The notes under the pieces: model-generated
What the model saw: the letters and a program-made list of their open reading frames with translations, nothing else
Database searches by the model: none
What the model was told of the DNA's origin: nothing
Position numbers and translations under genes: made by a program
Part shown: piece by piece, positions 34,265 through 44,717 of the stretch
Numbering within the stretch: the first letter of the stretch is position 1
Layout: every line of letters begins with the position of its first letter
From: DASVTR01 sp036382855
Lineage (GTDB): Bacteria > Acidobacteriota > Blastocatellia > Pyrinomonadales > Pyrinomonadaceae
DNA: 64,000 bases
Reading direction: 5' to 3'
Assembly (NCBI GenBank): GCA_036382855.1
Contig: DASVPO010000013.1
Span: 62,001-126,000 of the forward strand

Positions 34265-35683
34265 ATGAAGAAAGCTTCAAAACCTGCTCGCCGCCGTCGC
34301 GTACGGCGCAAGAATGAACGCGGTGCGGCGCTCATCTCGGTTCTGTTAATCTCGCTTTTGCTGCTCTCTGCCGGCGGCGCGCTGATCTTAACGACCTCCA
34401 TGTCTGCGACCAACTCGATTGACGCGACCGCAGAGATGCAGGCTTACTACGGCGCGGAAGCAGGAATGCAGGCAGCGCTCAACGTCCTGCGTGGCAACGT
34501 GCAGCCCAACACGCCCGTCAATCCCGGCCTCATCGGCGGCCTGCTCGGCGGCATCGCTTCCCTGCTCAACTACGTCGTCAATAACGCCATCACGTTTCTC
34601 GGCGCTGTCACGCCCGCTGTCGGCAATCTTGATTCCGACCCGACGACGAACCCAGACGGCACGCCTTTTCCCAATCGTCTTTCAAGATGGCTCGTCTACG
34701 ACTACAGGTCGCCCGGCATGACCTACAACGACCGTGTTCGCGTAACTAACAACTATGGCCCACTGAGCGGAGCAGCCTACAGCGTCACCGTCTCCGACCC
34801 TGATGCTAACCTGCCCGTGGGCCATCCAGACCGCACGCAACCCGGCACACAACCCAGGCGCTTGCTTATAGAATCCACAGGCTATGGCCCGCGCGGCGCG
34901 CAGAAGAAATTGTCCGCCATCATCAGCCGCTACGCATTGGAAATTCCGACGCCCGCGCCGCTCGTCATGCGCGGCTCCGACAATCCGGCTGAAAACATGA
35001 CCTTTGAAATAGGCGACAGCAACGCCAAGCGATATTCGGGCGCTGACCGCGTCGGTATCGGAGGTGAAAGCGTGAAGCCCTCCTTCGCCGTCAGCATGCA
35101 TGATGTGAGCGTCGTCCAGAACGCTTATCTGGGCAGAGAGGATAATGTCAACTCTCCCAGATGGAGCGTGATTCCACATCCCGACCCGAACATCCCGTCC
35201 ACGTATCAGAGGGTCGAGACGCCCTGGTTTCTACGGACAACAGCCGACGCGCGCAACTTTCTGGCGCAAGCCAGAGCCACAGCCCAACTCACGAACAGGG
35301 TTTATACCAGCGCGACTTTTCCCGGCTCTGTCGGCACGACCAACGACCCGGTCATCAGCTACGTTGACGGCAATGCTACGCTGACGGGCGGCGCAGGCTT
35401 GCTCATCGTCACAGGCAAGCTGACCATGCATGGCAACCCCAGCTTCGACGGCATCATTCTCGTCCTCGGCACGGGTGAGGTTGAAAGAAGCGGCAGCGGC
35501 AATGGTGATTTCGGCGGCGCGATGATGGTCGCCAAGTTTGACATTAACGGCACGGGCGGTTTTCAAGCTCCGAAGTTTGAGACCGACGGCGGCGGCAGCT
35601 CTACTTTTCAATACGACTCGCGCGCCATCGAAGCCGCACGCACCCTCTCAGGCCATCCGATTCTCGGAATCTACGAGCGTTAA
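34265..35683 (+). CDS. PilX-like minor pilin (set 2)
   Basis: 472 residues. The basic leader RRRVRRKNERG is followed by AALISVLLISLLLLSAGGAL, without Glu at +5. MQAYYGAEAGMQAALNVLRG is nearly identical to set 1. An insert after this (NTPVNPGLIGGLLGGIASLL) is absent from set 1. The C-terminal VDGNATLTGGAGLLIVTGKL and DGIILVLGTGEVERSG match the set 1 paralog. A terminator follows at 35761. Confidence 0.87.
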   Translation: MKKASKPARRRRVRRKNERGAALISVLLISLLLLSAGGALILTTSMSATNSIDATAEMQAYYGAEAGMQAALNVLRGNVQPNTPVNPGLIGGLLGGIASLLNYVVNNAITFLGAVTPAVGNLDSDPTTNPDGTPFPNRLSRWLVYDYRSPGMTYNDRVRVTNNYGPLSGAAYSVTVSDPDANLPVGHPDRTQPGTQPRRLLIESTGYGPRGAQKKLSAIISRYALEIPTPAPLVMRGSDNPAENMTFEIGDSNAKRYSGADRVGIGGESVKPSFAVSMHDVSVVQNAYLGREDNVNSPRWSVIPHPDPNIPSTYQRVETPWFLRTTADARNFLAQARATAQLTNRVYTSATFPGSVGTTNDPVISYVDGNATLTGGAGLLIVTGKLTMHGNPSFDGIILVLGTGEVERSGSGNGDFGGAMMVAKFDINGTGGFQAPKFETDGGGSSTFQYDSRAIEAARTLSGHPILGIYER

Positions 35684-35760
35684 AGCGAAAGGATTGCCGT
35701 GGGTCGGAAGCCGTAGGAAAAGAAGAGACGAAAAGTATTTCACATCACACTCTCTTGAAT

Positions 35761-35803
35761 GCGGGCGCTGCCTGATGTCAGGCAAGCGCCCGCACTTTTT
35801 TGC
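35761..35803 (+). terminator. Rho-independent terminator after the pilin cluster
   Basis: GCGGGCGCT-GCCTG and CAGGC-AAGCGCCCGC form a strong stem with an ATGT loop and a single bulge, followed by a run of T. It separates the pilin genes from the regulator gene. Confidence 0.87.
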
Positions 35804-35860
35804 GTCTCTAAAAGGCCCGCTTGACACATGCGCGCAGAACGATGAATGATGCAGTTGCTT

Positions 35861-37228
<1,368 letters not shown>

Positions 37229-37295
37229 AATATTGTCTTGAGTTACAGTGTGCTCTGACAAACGACCCGATTAAGCTGAGAGCGAAGCTGACACT

Positions 37296-39116
37296 TTGAA
37301 TAAAGGCAAACGAGACGAGCAACGCGCGGACGACAGGCTACCTCAGCCCACAGGGTCGAGCGCCGCTGACGCCACGGCGAAAGATAAAACTGATGCGCCC
37401 GCCGGAGGCGAAGAGGCAAACGTCGTCGCGAGCGCGGCTGATTTGCCGGTCGGCGCAGTCGAGGGTGAAAGCATAGGCGAGCAGCAGACCGCGCGGCGGC
37501 AGCAGCACCAGAGCAGCACTGGGAAGTTTGCCTTTCTCGTCGGGGCCGGAATTCTTCTGAGCCGCATCGTCGGGCTGATTCGCCTGCGCGTCTTCGCCTA
37601 CTACTTCGGCAACTCCGCAGCCAAGGATGCCTTCGACGCAGCCTTCCGTATTCCAAACTTTCTACAGAACGTCTTCGGTGAAGGCGCGCTCTCGGCCTCC
37701 TTTATTCCCGTCTACGCCGGACTGCTGGCGCGCGACGATGAGAAGAAAGCGACACACGTTGCGAGCGCCGTGCTCAGCCTGCTTGCGCTCGTCACGTCCG
37801 TGCTCGTGCTGGCCGGAGTGCTTCTGACGCCCTACCTGATTGATGCCATCGCTCCCGGCTTCGAGGGTGAGAAGCGCGAGTTGACCATCCGCCTCGTCAA
37901 GATACTCTTTCCCGGCGCGGGCCTGCTTGTGCTCTCCGCATGGTGTCTCGGCGTGCTCAATAGCCACCGCCGCTTTTTTCTCTCCTACACAGCGCCCGTC
38001 ATCTGGAACGTGACCATCATCGCTTCGCTCATCTGGGCGGGCGGGCGCGTGCACGAACTGGACTCGGCGCGATTAGGGCCGTTTCAATTCAGGTTGGCGG
38101 AGACGGCCGCCTGGGCTTCCGTCATCGGCAGCGCTCTTCAATTCGCGATTCAACTTCCGACCGTCCTCAGATTGGTCAAGGGCTTGCGCCCTGTGCTTGA
38201 CACGGCGGCGGAGAGCGTGCGTCGTGTCGTACGCAATTTTTTCCCCGTCTTCTTCAGTCGCGGCGTCGTTCAAATCAGCGCTTACGTTGACTCGCTGCTG
38301 GCGAGCCTGCTTCCGACCGGCGCTGTCTCCGCCCTCAACTTCACGCAGAGCCTTTACACGTTGCCCGTTAGTCTCTTCGGCATGTCTGTCTCGGCGGCGG
38401 AACTTCCCGCCATGTCGAGTGCGCTCGGCAGTCAGGAAGAGGTGATGGCGCAACTGCGCAAGCGGCTTGACGCGGGCCTGCGGCAAATAGCCTTTTTTAT
38501 AGTCCCTTCGGCGGTCGGTTTTCTGGCGCTGGGCGACGTGATGGCGGGCGTGCTCTACCAGACGGGCGAGTTCAAGCGCGCAGATACTCTTTATGTCTGG
38601 GGCATACTGGCCGGTTCGGCTCTTGGATTGCTGCCAGCCACGCTCGGCCGCCTCTACGCCTCCACCTACTACGCGCTGCACGACACGCGAACGCCCCTGC
38701 GTTATGCCTTTGTGCACGTCGTGCTGGCGACCGTGCTCGGCTACCTGTGCGCGATTACGCTGCCGCCGCTCATCGGCATTGACGCGCGTTGGGGCGTCAT
38801 CGGCCTGACAGCTTCGGCAGGCATCGGCGGCTGGGTCGAATTTTTGCTGCTCCGTCGCTCGCTCAACCGTCGCATAGGGCACACGGGTTTGTCCTTCTCT
38901 TTCCTGACAAAGCTCTGGTCGGGCGCTTTGCTGGGCGCGGCCGTCGCCTGGGGCATCCGGCTGGTAGTTGGCGAGCGTCATCCGGCCATCATCGCCGCGC
39001 TGGTGCTCGTCCCCTACGGCCTGCTCTACTTCGGCATCACCTACGCCATGAAACTCCCCGAAGCACAGCAGCTCGTCGGCCGCTTCACAAGGCTGCTTGG
39101 GAGACGAAAAGGATAG
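37296..39116 (+). CDS. murJ: Lipid II flippase MurJ (MviN)
   Basis: 606 residues with about 14 membrane helices. MurJ signatures are LLSRIVGLIRLRVFAYYFGN, AFRIPNFLQNVFGEGALSASFIP (residues about 115-135), GLLVLSAWCLGVLNSHRRFF and PATLGRLYASTYYALHDTRTP. It flips lipid II across the inner membrane for peptidoglycan synthesis. The N-terminus has an extra hydrophilic, Ala/Glu/Gln-rich stretch of about 75 residues not usual for the family. The annotated start is TTG 37296; a later, so far unidentified start would shorten this tail. Confidence 0.93.
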   Translation: MNKGKRDEQRADDRLPQPTGSSAADATAKDKTDAPAGGEEANVVASAADLPVGAVEGESIGEQQTARRQQHQSSTGKFAFLVGAGILLSRIVGLIRLRVFAYYFGNSAAKDAFDAAFRIPNFLQNVFGEGALSASFIPVYAGLLARDDEKKATHVASAVLSLLALVTSVLVLAGVLLTPYLIDAIAPGFEGEKRELTIRLVKILFPGAGLLVLSAWCLGVLNSHRRFFLSYTAPVIWNVTIIASLIWAGGRVHELDSARLGPFQFRLAETAAWASVIGSALQFAIQLPTVLRLVKGLRPVLDTAAESVRRVVRNFFPVFFSRGVVQISAYVDSLLASLLPTGAVSALNFTQSLYTLPVSLFGMSVSAAELPAMSSALGSQEEVMAQLRKRLDAGLRQIAFFIVPSAVGFLALGDVMAGVLYQTGEFKRADTLYVWGILAGSALGLLPATLGRLYASTYYALHDTRTPLRYAFVHVVLATVLGYLCAITLPPLIGIDARWGVIGLTASAGIGGWVEFLLLRRSLNRRIGHTGLSFSFLTKLWSGALLGAAVAWGIRLVVGERHPAIIAALVLVPYGLLYFGITYAMKLPEAQQLVGRFTRLLGRRKG

Positions 39117-39444
39117 AGGATGACCAACAAGTATTAAACAGCGGTCGTCAAGCGAATGAGAATGATGATGGGAACGACTGAAGGTGCTTTTTTACGTCGG
39201 AAGTGTCTCTTTTTTCTGATGTTTAACGGAAATCCGCTGCGCCTCGAAAATATACTGCGTTTTCATTCTTTTATGGCTAATTTTTAGGAAGCGGTAGGGT
39301 ATTACCCCTTTTTCTCAAGTAGGTAAGCGATGAGGAGCAAGTTGAAGGTGCTGGAAGAAAAATTCTCCGGCCCGAGCCTTCAAGGGTTTTCAGGATTGAA
39401 GGTCATTAAATCACCAACCGATAGAAGCAGGGGGAGTTAAAGTA
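39117..39444. other. Intergenic region before the first PEP-CTERM gene
   Basis: 328 AT-rich base pairs without a gene. It contains a short palindrome GGGTATTACCC (39297-39307), described separately, and an RBS-like AGGGGGAG at the end. I see no match to known riboswitches such as the cyclic-di-GMP GEMM fold. Confidence 0.55.
39297..39307. promoter_or_regulatory. Palindromic operator candidate
   Basis: GGGTATTACCC is a perfect 5+1+5 inverted repeat in the leader of the first PEP-CTERM gene, followed by a short T-run. It could be a regulator site or a weak hairpin. Confidence 0.3.
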
Positions 39445-40152
39445 ATGAGGAATCACGCAACAAGACTGACACTATTTCTGGGAGCACTCGTCATTCTGGG
39501 ATTGAGCACCATGAGTGCGCGCGCTGACATCGTGTTGATTGGGCCGGGCGGCCCTGTCGGCGGCGTCGGCCACACGCCTGAATCCGTGCTCTCGATTCAA
39601 TCGCCGCGCAATACGAGCGAGGCTTACGGCATGGTCGCCTATAACGGTCAGCGTGATGTCATCACAGGCGAGATTGCTAAACAAGGCGAACACACCAAGA
39701 CCATCACGTTTGCGCAGGCTGGAATTACTAACGCCGGTCAACTACGCATTTTCATGGACATCGAAGACCCGGACAACGACCTCGTCCTGCACGAACTGAC
39801 GCTGACGGCCTACGGCTCAAACGGACAGATTCTCTTTCAGGGGTCGTACCTTAGCGGCCCGACGCCCTTCGAGGAGAACGGCGGCGGACAGGGACATGGC
39901 GATTACGTCTTCGGCTTGACGGCAGATCAGGCAGCGCAGTTGCAGGCAGCCTATCAGGCCGACCCGAACCTGCGTCTCGGCCTCTACGCACGCACGAGCG
40001 ATGACACAGGCTCTTTCACCAACTTCAAGATTGGACAAGGCCCCGCCGCGCCGATTCCTGAGCCGGCGACGATGATTCTCTTAGGCACTGGCCTTGCCGG
40101 AGTCGCTGCGAAGATGCGGAAACGCCGCAACGCCGCCGCTCGCGAAGAGTAG
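39445..40152 (+). CDS. PEP-CTERM sorted exported protein
   Basis: 235 residues. Signal peptide (FLGALVILGLSTMSARADIV). The body is predicted beta-rich (LRIFMDIEDPDNDLVLHELT) and low in cysteine. The C-terminus IPEPATMILLGTGLAGVAAK followed by MRKRR is a canonical PEP-CTERM sorting signal: motif, membrane helix, basic tail. It would be processed by an exosortase (EpsH) and linked to exopolysaccharide export. The exosortase is not in the window. Confidence 0.87.
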   Translation: MRNHATRLTLFLGALVILGLSTMSARADIVLIGPGGPVGGVGHTPESVLSIQSPRNTSEAYGMVAYNGQRDVITGEIAKQGEHTKTITFAQAGITNAGQLRIFMDIEDPDNDLVLHELTLTAYGSNGQILFQGSYLSGPTPFEENGGGQGHGDYVFGLTADQAAQLQAAYQADPNLRLGLYARTSDDTGSFTNFKIGQGPAAPIPEPATMILLGTGLAGVAAKMRKRRNAAAREE

Positions 40153-40222
40153 GACGCTCGAAATTCTCAAGCGTTTGCTTTTAGAATCTGGCTGGTGATA
40201 GCCTTCAAAGTGTGACAACGGT

Positions 40223-40267
40223 TGAGCCGGAAACGAAGTAAAATCTTTGTTTCCGGCTCGACTTTTT
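40223..40267 (+). terminator. Terminator after the first PEP-CTERM gene
   Basis: GAGCCGGAAAC and GTTTCCGGCTC form an 11-bp stem followed shortly by CTTTTT. Confidence 0.8.
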
Positions 40268-40297
40268 AAATTTCCTTTCTCTTTCCGGCCTCCTATC

Positions 40298-40306
40298 TGC
40301 TATAGT
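40298..40306 (+). promoter_or_regulatory. Extended -10 promoter candidate for the second PEP-CTERM gene
   Basis: TGCTATAGT, an extended -10 element, lies directly downstream of the terminator at 40223-40267 and about 150 nt before the ATG at 40454. No convincing -35 element. Confidence 0.4.
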
Positions 40307-40453
40307 ACGCAAATCTTCTGGAATCAACCGGCGATTAACACTTTCTGAAGGGTTAAGAACTTCAAGGCTCTTTTGCTCCAAGCTTCCGGCTGCATTTAGC
40401 ATTGCCCGGCAGTTAGGTTATCAACTCAATTTTTGACGGAGGTCAAACAGAAT

Positions 40454-41053
40454 ATGCTTCGTAAACTTCTCTTAACGTGTGCAGCCGCCACGCTTCTGCT
40501 AACAGTCAGCGCTTCCGCTTACGCTGACCCTGTAACGCTGGCTCAGGGACAGAGCGTTACGTTCACCTTCCAGTCGGCCAACTTCCCCGGAACGACGGCG
40601 ACTGTCACCTACACGTTGCAGGGCAATCAACTGCTCTTTACAGCAACCAACACATCCACCGATAACACACGCATCAAGGGCATCGGCATCAACACGTCGC
40701 CCAACCTGAACGTCCAGAATTCCACCTTTTCTGGTGGCTTGTCGCAGTTTTCCTTCAGCAGCGGTGGCGGCGGCCTCGGCAATATGGAAGCCATTTCCAG
40801 CAGTGCTGGCAATAACACGCTGAACAAGGGACAGACCGGCAGCGGCGTCTTCACGCTCAGCAGCGCACCTGCTTTCATCGTCTTTGATCAGGTAACGATA
40901 CACTTCATCAGCCTGCCAAACGGCAACAGCGAGAAAGTCAACGGCGTTCCGAACAATCCTGTGCCCGAACCGGCGACGATGGTGCTGCTGGGAACGGGTC
41001 TGGCAGGCGTGGCAGCCAAAATGCGCAAGCGCCGCAAAGCCGCGAAAGAATAG
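40454..41053 (+). CDS. PEP-CTERM sorted exported protein
   Basis: 199 residues from ATG 40454 (GGAGG 11 nt upstream). Signal peptide (LLLTCAAATLLLTVSASAYA), then a Ser/Thr/Asn/Gly-rich beta body (QSVTFTFQSANFPGTTATVT) like many surface PEP-CTERM proteins. C-terminus VPEPATMVLLGTGLAGVAAK plus MRKRRK. The sorting tails of the two neighbouring PEP-CTERM proteins are nearly identical while the bodies differ. Confidence 0.87.
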   Translation: MLRKLLLTCAAATLLLTVSASAYADPVTLAQGQSVTFTFQSANFPGTTATVTYTLQGNQLLFTATNTSTDNTRIKGIGINTSPNLNVQNSTFSGGLSQFSFSSGGGGLGNMEAISSSAGNNTLNKGQTGSGVFTLSSAPAFIVFDQVTIHFISLPNGNSEKVNGVPNNPVPEPATMVLLGTGLAGVAAKMRKRRKAAKE

Positions 41054-41125
41054 TTCGCACGGCTTCAATTGGAGCGTCCGTGCTCTTTAGCTACGGCGCT
41101 CTCTTGTAAAAATCGGCCTCTGTTT

Positions 41126-41172
41126 AAAGCGAGGCGGAGCAAGGCTTAAAAGCTGCACTTCGTCTCGCTTTT
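41126..41172 (+). terminator. Hairpin after the second PEP-CTERM gene
   Basis: AAAGCGAGGCGGAG is largely complementary to CTTCGTCTCGCTTT across an 18-nt loop, followed by TT. Weak to moderate terminator. Confidence 0.5.
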
Positions 41173-41320
41173 GGCTGTCGCGACCCGGTTTTTACACTCG
41201 TCTTAACGGGTCGAATTTTTCGCACGCATTTTTCTGGAAAGCCTCCGGCATTAAAACTTTACTGTCAGCACAACACAGGAACCCGGTACGGGGCGAGCGC
41301 AGAAAGGCAGGCGGGCGGCG

Positions 41321-41415
41321 GGGAAGGTAAAAGCAGGAAGGCGAGGGTGAAGGGCGATGGCCCTTTTTTTGTGCCCTTTTGCCTTTTTACTTTTACCTTT
41401 TTCCTTTTCCCTTTA
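41321..41415 (+). repeat. Intergenic palindrome of GGTAAAAG-like words upstream of nnr
   Basis: Left arm GGGAAGGTAAAAGCAGGAAG and right arm TTTTTACTTTTACCTTTTTC are complementary around an inner GGGCGATGGCCC core. The right arm is in frame with nnr and would be translated if an upstream start were used. Confidence 0.72.
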
Positions 41416-41426
41416 TCATCTTGGGC

Positions 41427-43100
41427 GTGCAGAGAGTTATCTCAGCCGCGGAGATGCGCGAGATTGACCGCCTGACGGCGGAGCGTTTTGCCACGCCGAC
41501 GCTGCTCTTGATGGAAGCGGCGGCGGCCGCTGCCTTGCAGGCGATTGCTGCCCGCCTCGATAACGATTTGACTGGCAAGCGGATTCGGGTGCTCTGCGGG
41601 CGCGGCAATAACGGCGGCGACGGGGCGGCGCTGGCGAGGGCCGCATGGCTGGCAGGCGCGCGTGCGGACGTGGTGCTCTTCGGGCGCGTTGAAGAGACGA
41701 AGGGCGATGCGCGCGTCAATTTCGAGATTGCGCATCATCTGAGCAGTTTCGAGGCGGGGTCCAGACGGCAGCCGCCGCCGCTGGTCTTCGTGGAGTGTGC
41801 AAGCTTGGCCGAGTGGGAAGAGGTCGCGGGCACGCGCCACAGCCACGACGTTATCGTTGACGCCTTATTCGGCACGGGTCTTTCGCGCCCCCTGGAAGGA
41901 ATCTACTTACAGGTCGTTGAACATCTAGCGTTGATACGCGAGGCGCGCGAGCGTTCTCGTAAGATAGCGCCTTTAATCGTCTCGCTGGATTTGCCTTCGG
42001 GCTTGAACGCGGACTCGGCCGCGCTGGTAGGCGAGACGGTGAAGGCCGACCTGACCGTGACCTTCACGGCTCCGAAGCCCGCCAACGTGTTGCCGCCTGC
42101 GTCTCATTGCAACGGCCAACTCGTCGTCGCAAACATAGGCTCGCCACCCGTGCTGCTCAGCGCCGCACACGCTCAACTCTTCGTCATAGAAGACACGGAC
42201 GCGCGCCACTTCCTTCATCAAACGCGCTACACGCCTGATTCCTATAAGAACACACACGGTCATGCGCTCGTCATCGCGGGCTCGCGCGAGTTGACGGGTG
42301 CTGCCGTCCTGTGCGGCAACGCGGCGATGCTCTCCGGCGCTGGCCTCGTCACCGTCGCCACTTCCCTTTCGGCGCAAGCAGCAATCGCAGCGCAGGCGCT
42401 CCCAGAGATTATGACGGCGGCGCTTCCCGAAACGGAGGCGGGCGCTCTCAGCGCTGAGGCCGTCGAGAGAGTTTTGCAGTTAACGGAGCGAGCGAGCGTC
42501 GTCGCCATCGGGCCGGGATTGACATCTACTGAGGAAAGCACGCGTCGTTTCGTCCGTGCAGTCATTGAGAATCGCAAGACGGCGGTTGTGATTGATGCCG
42601 ACGGCTTAAACGCACTCGCTCCGTGGCCGGAAGATTTCAGGGGAACAACCGAGCGCCCTCTGATTCTGACGCCGCATCCGGGCGAGATGGCGCGGCTTCT
42701 GGGTGCGGACGGCACGGAGGCTTTAACCGACAGGGTTGCAGTCGCACGCGAGTTTGCGATGAAGCACTCTTTGATTCTGGTCTTGAAGGGCACGCGCACG
42801 CTCGTCGCAGGCACAGACGGCCACGTCTATCTCAACCCGACCGGCAACGCAGGACTCGGCACGGCGGGCGCTGGCGACACACTGACGGGCATCATCACAG
42901 GCTTTCTGGCCCAGGCGGCCGCAACGCTCAAGACTGAGGCAGATGCGCTCGCAGCCACCATCGCGGCCGTGTACACGGGTGGACTGGCCGGCGATTTTGC
43001 GGCGCGCGAGAAGGGTCTGCGCGCGATGCTGGCTTCGGACATCTCCAGAAATTTGTCTAAGGCCATCGGAGCGCTTAATCCGGGGGGAGAAGCATTGTGA
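41427..43100 (+). CDS. nnr: Bifunctional NAD(P)HX epimerase / ADP-dependent dehydratase
   Basis: 557 residues from GTG 41427 (followed by QRVISAAEMREIDRLTAERF); the upstream frame only translates the repeat. The N-terminal YjeF domain (residues about 1-220; CGRGNNGGDGAALARAAWLA, DALFGTGLSRPLEG, SLDLPSGLNADS) epimerises damaged NAD(P)H hydrates. The C-terminal ribokinase-like domain (HGHALVIAGSRELTGAAVLC, LTPHPGEMARLLG, GTAGAGDTLTGIITG) dehydrates them with ADP. tsaE overlaps its stop by 4 nt. Confidence 0.94.
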   Translation: MQRVISAAEMREIDRLTAERFATPTLLLMEAAAAAALQAIAARLDNDLTGKRIRVLCGRGNNGGDGAALARAAWLAGARADVVLFGRVEETKGDARVNFEIAHHLSSFEAGSRRQPPPLVFVECASLAEWEEVAGTRHSHDVIVDALFGTGLSRPLEGIYLQVVEHLALIREARERSRKIAPLIVSLDLPSGLNADSAALVGETVKADLTVTFTAPKPANVLPPASHCNGQLVVANIGSPPVLLSAAHAQLFVIEDTDARHFLHQTRYTPDSYKNTHGHALVIAGSRELTGAAVLCGNAAMLSGAGLVTVATSLSAQAAIAAQALPEIMTAALPETEAGALSAEAVERVLQLTERASVVAIGPGLTSTEESTRRFVRAVIENRKTAVVIDADGLNALAPWPEDFRGTTERPLILTPHPGEMARLLGADGTEALTDRVAVAREFAMKHSLILVLKGTRTLVAGTDGHVYLNPTGNAGLGTAGAGDTLTGIITGFLAQAAATLKTEADALAATIAAVYTGGLAGDFAAREKGLRAMLASDISRNLSKAIGALNPGGEAL

Positions 43101-43633
43101 GCGAGAGCGTGCGCGCGTTGCTGCCGTCGGGCGAATGGACTTGTCGCACCATCAGCGAGACGTTTGAGCTTGGCGTGAGCATGGGCGAGCGCTTGCGGGG
43201 CGGCGAGATTATACTGCTTGACGGGCCGCTCGGCGCAGGCAAGACCATCTTCACGAAGGGCCTCGCCTTCGCCCTCGGCCTTGACGCTGACGACATAACG
43301 AGTCCTTCCTTCACGCTCGTCAATCATTACAAAGAAGGACGGCTGACGCTCTATCATCTGGACCTTTACCGCTTGAGCGCGGGCGCGTCTGCCGCCCACG
43401 CAGTTGATCTGGACGAGCTACTGACGGATGAACAGGCGGTCGTCGTCATCGAATGGGCGGAGAGGATGGGCCGTTATCCTTTGCCAGCGCCGGTCTGGCG
43501 CGTCTCAATCACAGGCGACGGCGACGAGCCGCGCCGTGTTTCAATCTCCGCGCATGACGTTCGCGGTCACGGAGATGATTCAAGCGCAGGGGATGCAGAA
43601 CGCACAGCGGGCCGGAAGAATTTTGAAGGATAG
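43097..43633 (+). CDS. tsaE: tRNA threonylcarbamoyladenosine biosynthesis ATPase TsaE
   Basis: 178 residues from GTG 43097. P-loop GPLGAGKTIFTKGLAFALG, then SPSFTLVNHYKEGRLTLYHL and the VVVIEWAERMG segment, all typical of TsaE (YjeE). It supports t6A37 modification of ANN-decoding tRNAs with TsaB, TsaC and TsaD; tsaD is at 51824. The start overlaps the end of nnr, a common bacterial gene order. The C-terminal 30 residues are variable. Confidence 0.93.
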   Translation: MSESVRALLPSGEWTCRTISETFELGVSMGERLRGGEIILLDGPLGAGKTIFTKGLAFALGLDADDITSPSFTLVNHYKEGRLTLYHLDLYRLSAGASAAHAVDLDELLTDEQAVVVIEWAERMGRYPLPAPVWRVSITGDGDEPRRVSISAHDVRGHGDDSSAGDAERTAGRKNFEG

Positions 43634-43748
43634 CGTGGAGACTGCTTTCGACGGCTCATCGCGTGTGGCACTCATCGTTTCATTTCATGCGCTGTGTTAG
43701 AATTGGTGCGTACAAAACTTTGGGATTCAATTTTAAGGAGACAAAGAG

Positions 43749-44189
43749 ATGCCGTATTCGGAGTTGATGATTAGACCCATGAGGGAAGAACTGACGCGGC
43801 TCGGCGTCGAGGAGTTGAAGACGCCTGAGCAGGTTGACGCAGCCCTGAAGGAGACGAAGGGAACGGTGATGGTGGTCGTGAATTCTGTCTGCGGGTGTGC
43901 GGCGGGCAAGGCGCGTCCGGGCATCGCGCTGGCGTTGGAACACGACGTGCGCCCGGACCGCATCACGACCGTCTTCGCGGGCGGCGACATAGAGGCCACC
44001 GAAAGAGCGCGCGAATATTTCAAAGGCTATCCGCCCTCTTCGCCCTCCATCGCCATCCTCAAAGACGGCCAACTCGTCTACATGATGGAGCGGCAACAGA
44101 TAGAGAACAAGTGGCCGCAGCAAATCGCGCAGGAACTCACAACAGCCTTTGACCAACACTGCGCCACGAAGACCGCAGCCGCCGGTTAA
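43749..44189 (+). CDS. Bacilliredoxin (BrxA/BrxB family)
   Basis: 146 residues, the normal length. The YphP/YqiW thioredoxin-like fold has its CGC active site in VVVNSVCGCAAGKARPG, and DRITTVFAGGDIEATERARE follows. PYSELMIRPMREELTRLGVE is the usual N-terminus. Family members remove bacillithiol or other thiols from proteins under redox stress. AAGGAG precedes the ATG by 8 nt. Confidence 0.94.
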   Translation: MPYSELMIRPMREELTRLGVEELKTPEQVDAALKETKGTVMVVVNSVCGCAAGKARPGIALALEHDVRPDRITTVFAGGDIEATERAREYFKGYPPSSPSIAILKDGQLVYMMERQQIENKWPQQIAQELTTAFDQHCATKTAAAG

Positions 44190-44212
44190 GCACACAGACA
44201 GCCCTAGCCTTA

Positions 44213-44251
44213 AAGTCCGATGGCAGGAGACCTCCTCCCGCCATCGGACTT
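44213..44251 (+). terminator. Terminator after the bacilliredoxin gene
   Basis: AAGTCCGATGGC and GCCATCGGACTT form a perfect 12-bp stem with a 15-nt loop. The T-run is short. Confidence 0.75.
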
Positions 44252-44306
44252 GCTGCTTCAGTTTGCAGCGCGGAGGCTTGCATCTCGAATTTGCCTCTCG
44301 TTTAGT

Positions 44307-44636
44307 TCAATCCGAACCGCCCGTTGGAAACAAGCCTATCAAAGCCATCCCGTGATAATGAATCGTGCTGCGTAGGAGTAGGAAAAGGAGGAACATAACG
44401 GAGACGTTAATCACAACCGACACCCACCCGCAGAGAAACAGGATGAGAATTAACGCCGCAAGGGAAACAACGCCCGGAAGAAAGTAGAGGTAGCCGAATT
44501 GAAACCGCAGCAGTTCCGTATCCTTCTCCAGATGGTAAGCGACCCATTGCACATAGGCCGCGACAGTAACAATCAGGAAAAGCACCCACCAGTACCATTC
44601 CCTGTAAAACGCAAATGAAGCGGTCAGGAAACGCAT
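44307..44636 (-). CDS. Small membrane protein of unknown function
   Basis: 109 residues with about three hydrophobic segments (WYWWVLFLIVTVAAYVQWVA, YFLPGVVSLAALILILFLCG, VSVVINVSVMFLLFLLLRS). No recognised family. It is the last gene of the AT-richer minus-strand island that includes the integron cassettes; no clear attC site delimits it. Confidence 0.6.
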   Translation of the reverse strand: MRFLTASFAFYREWYWWVLFLIVTVAAYVQWVAYHLEKDTELLRFQFGYLYFLPGVVSLAALILILFLCGWVSVVINVSVMFLLFLLLRSTIHYHGMALIGLFPTGGSD

Positions 44637-44717
44637 GCGACTATCTCCCTAAAGTTTAATTTCAAACGTGGACACGACTACATCGGATTGAACGATTTGT
44701 TTTGACGGCGACACAAG

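Larger units (their letters stand above)
41054..41426. other. Intergenic region between PEP-CTERM and nnr genes
   Basis: About 370 bp without a gene. It contains the hairpin at 41126-41172 and the GGTAAAA-type palindrome at 41321-41415, both listed separately. Confidence 0.6.

Noticed and set aside
39117..39444. Cyclic-di-GMP riboswitch upstream of the PEP-CTERM gene
   Set aside because: The conserved GEMM core segments are absent.
44640..44717. Possible fourth attC between the methyltransferase and the small membrane protein
   Set aside because: Only a faint L''-like segment is seen; no RYYYAAC or GTTRRRY cores and no convincing pairing, so it is not called as a site.
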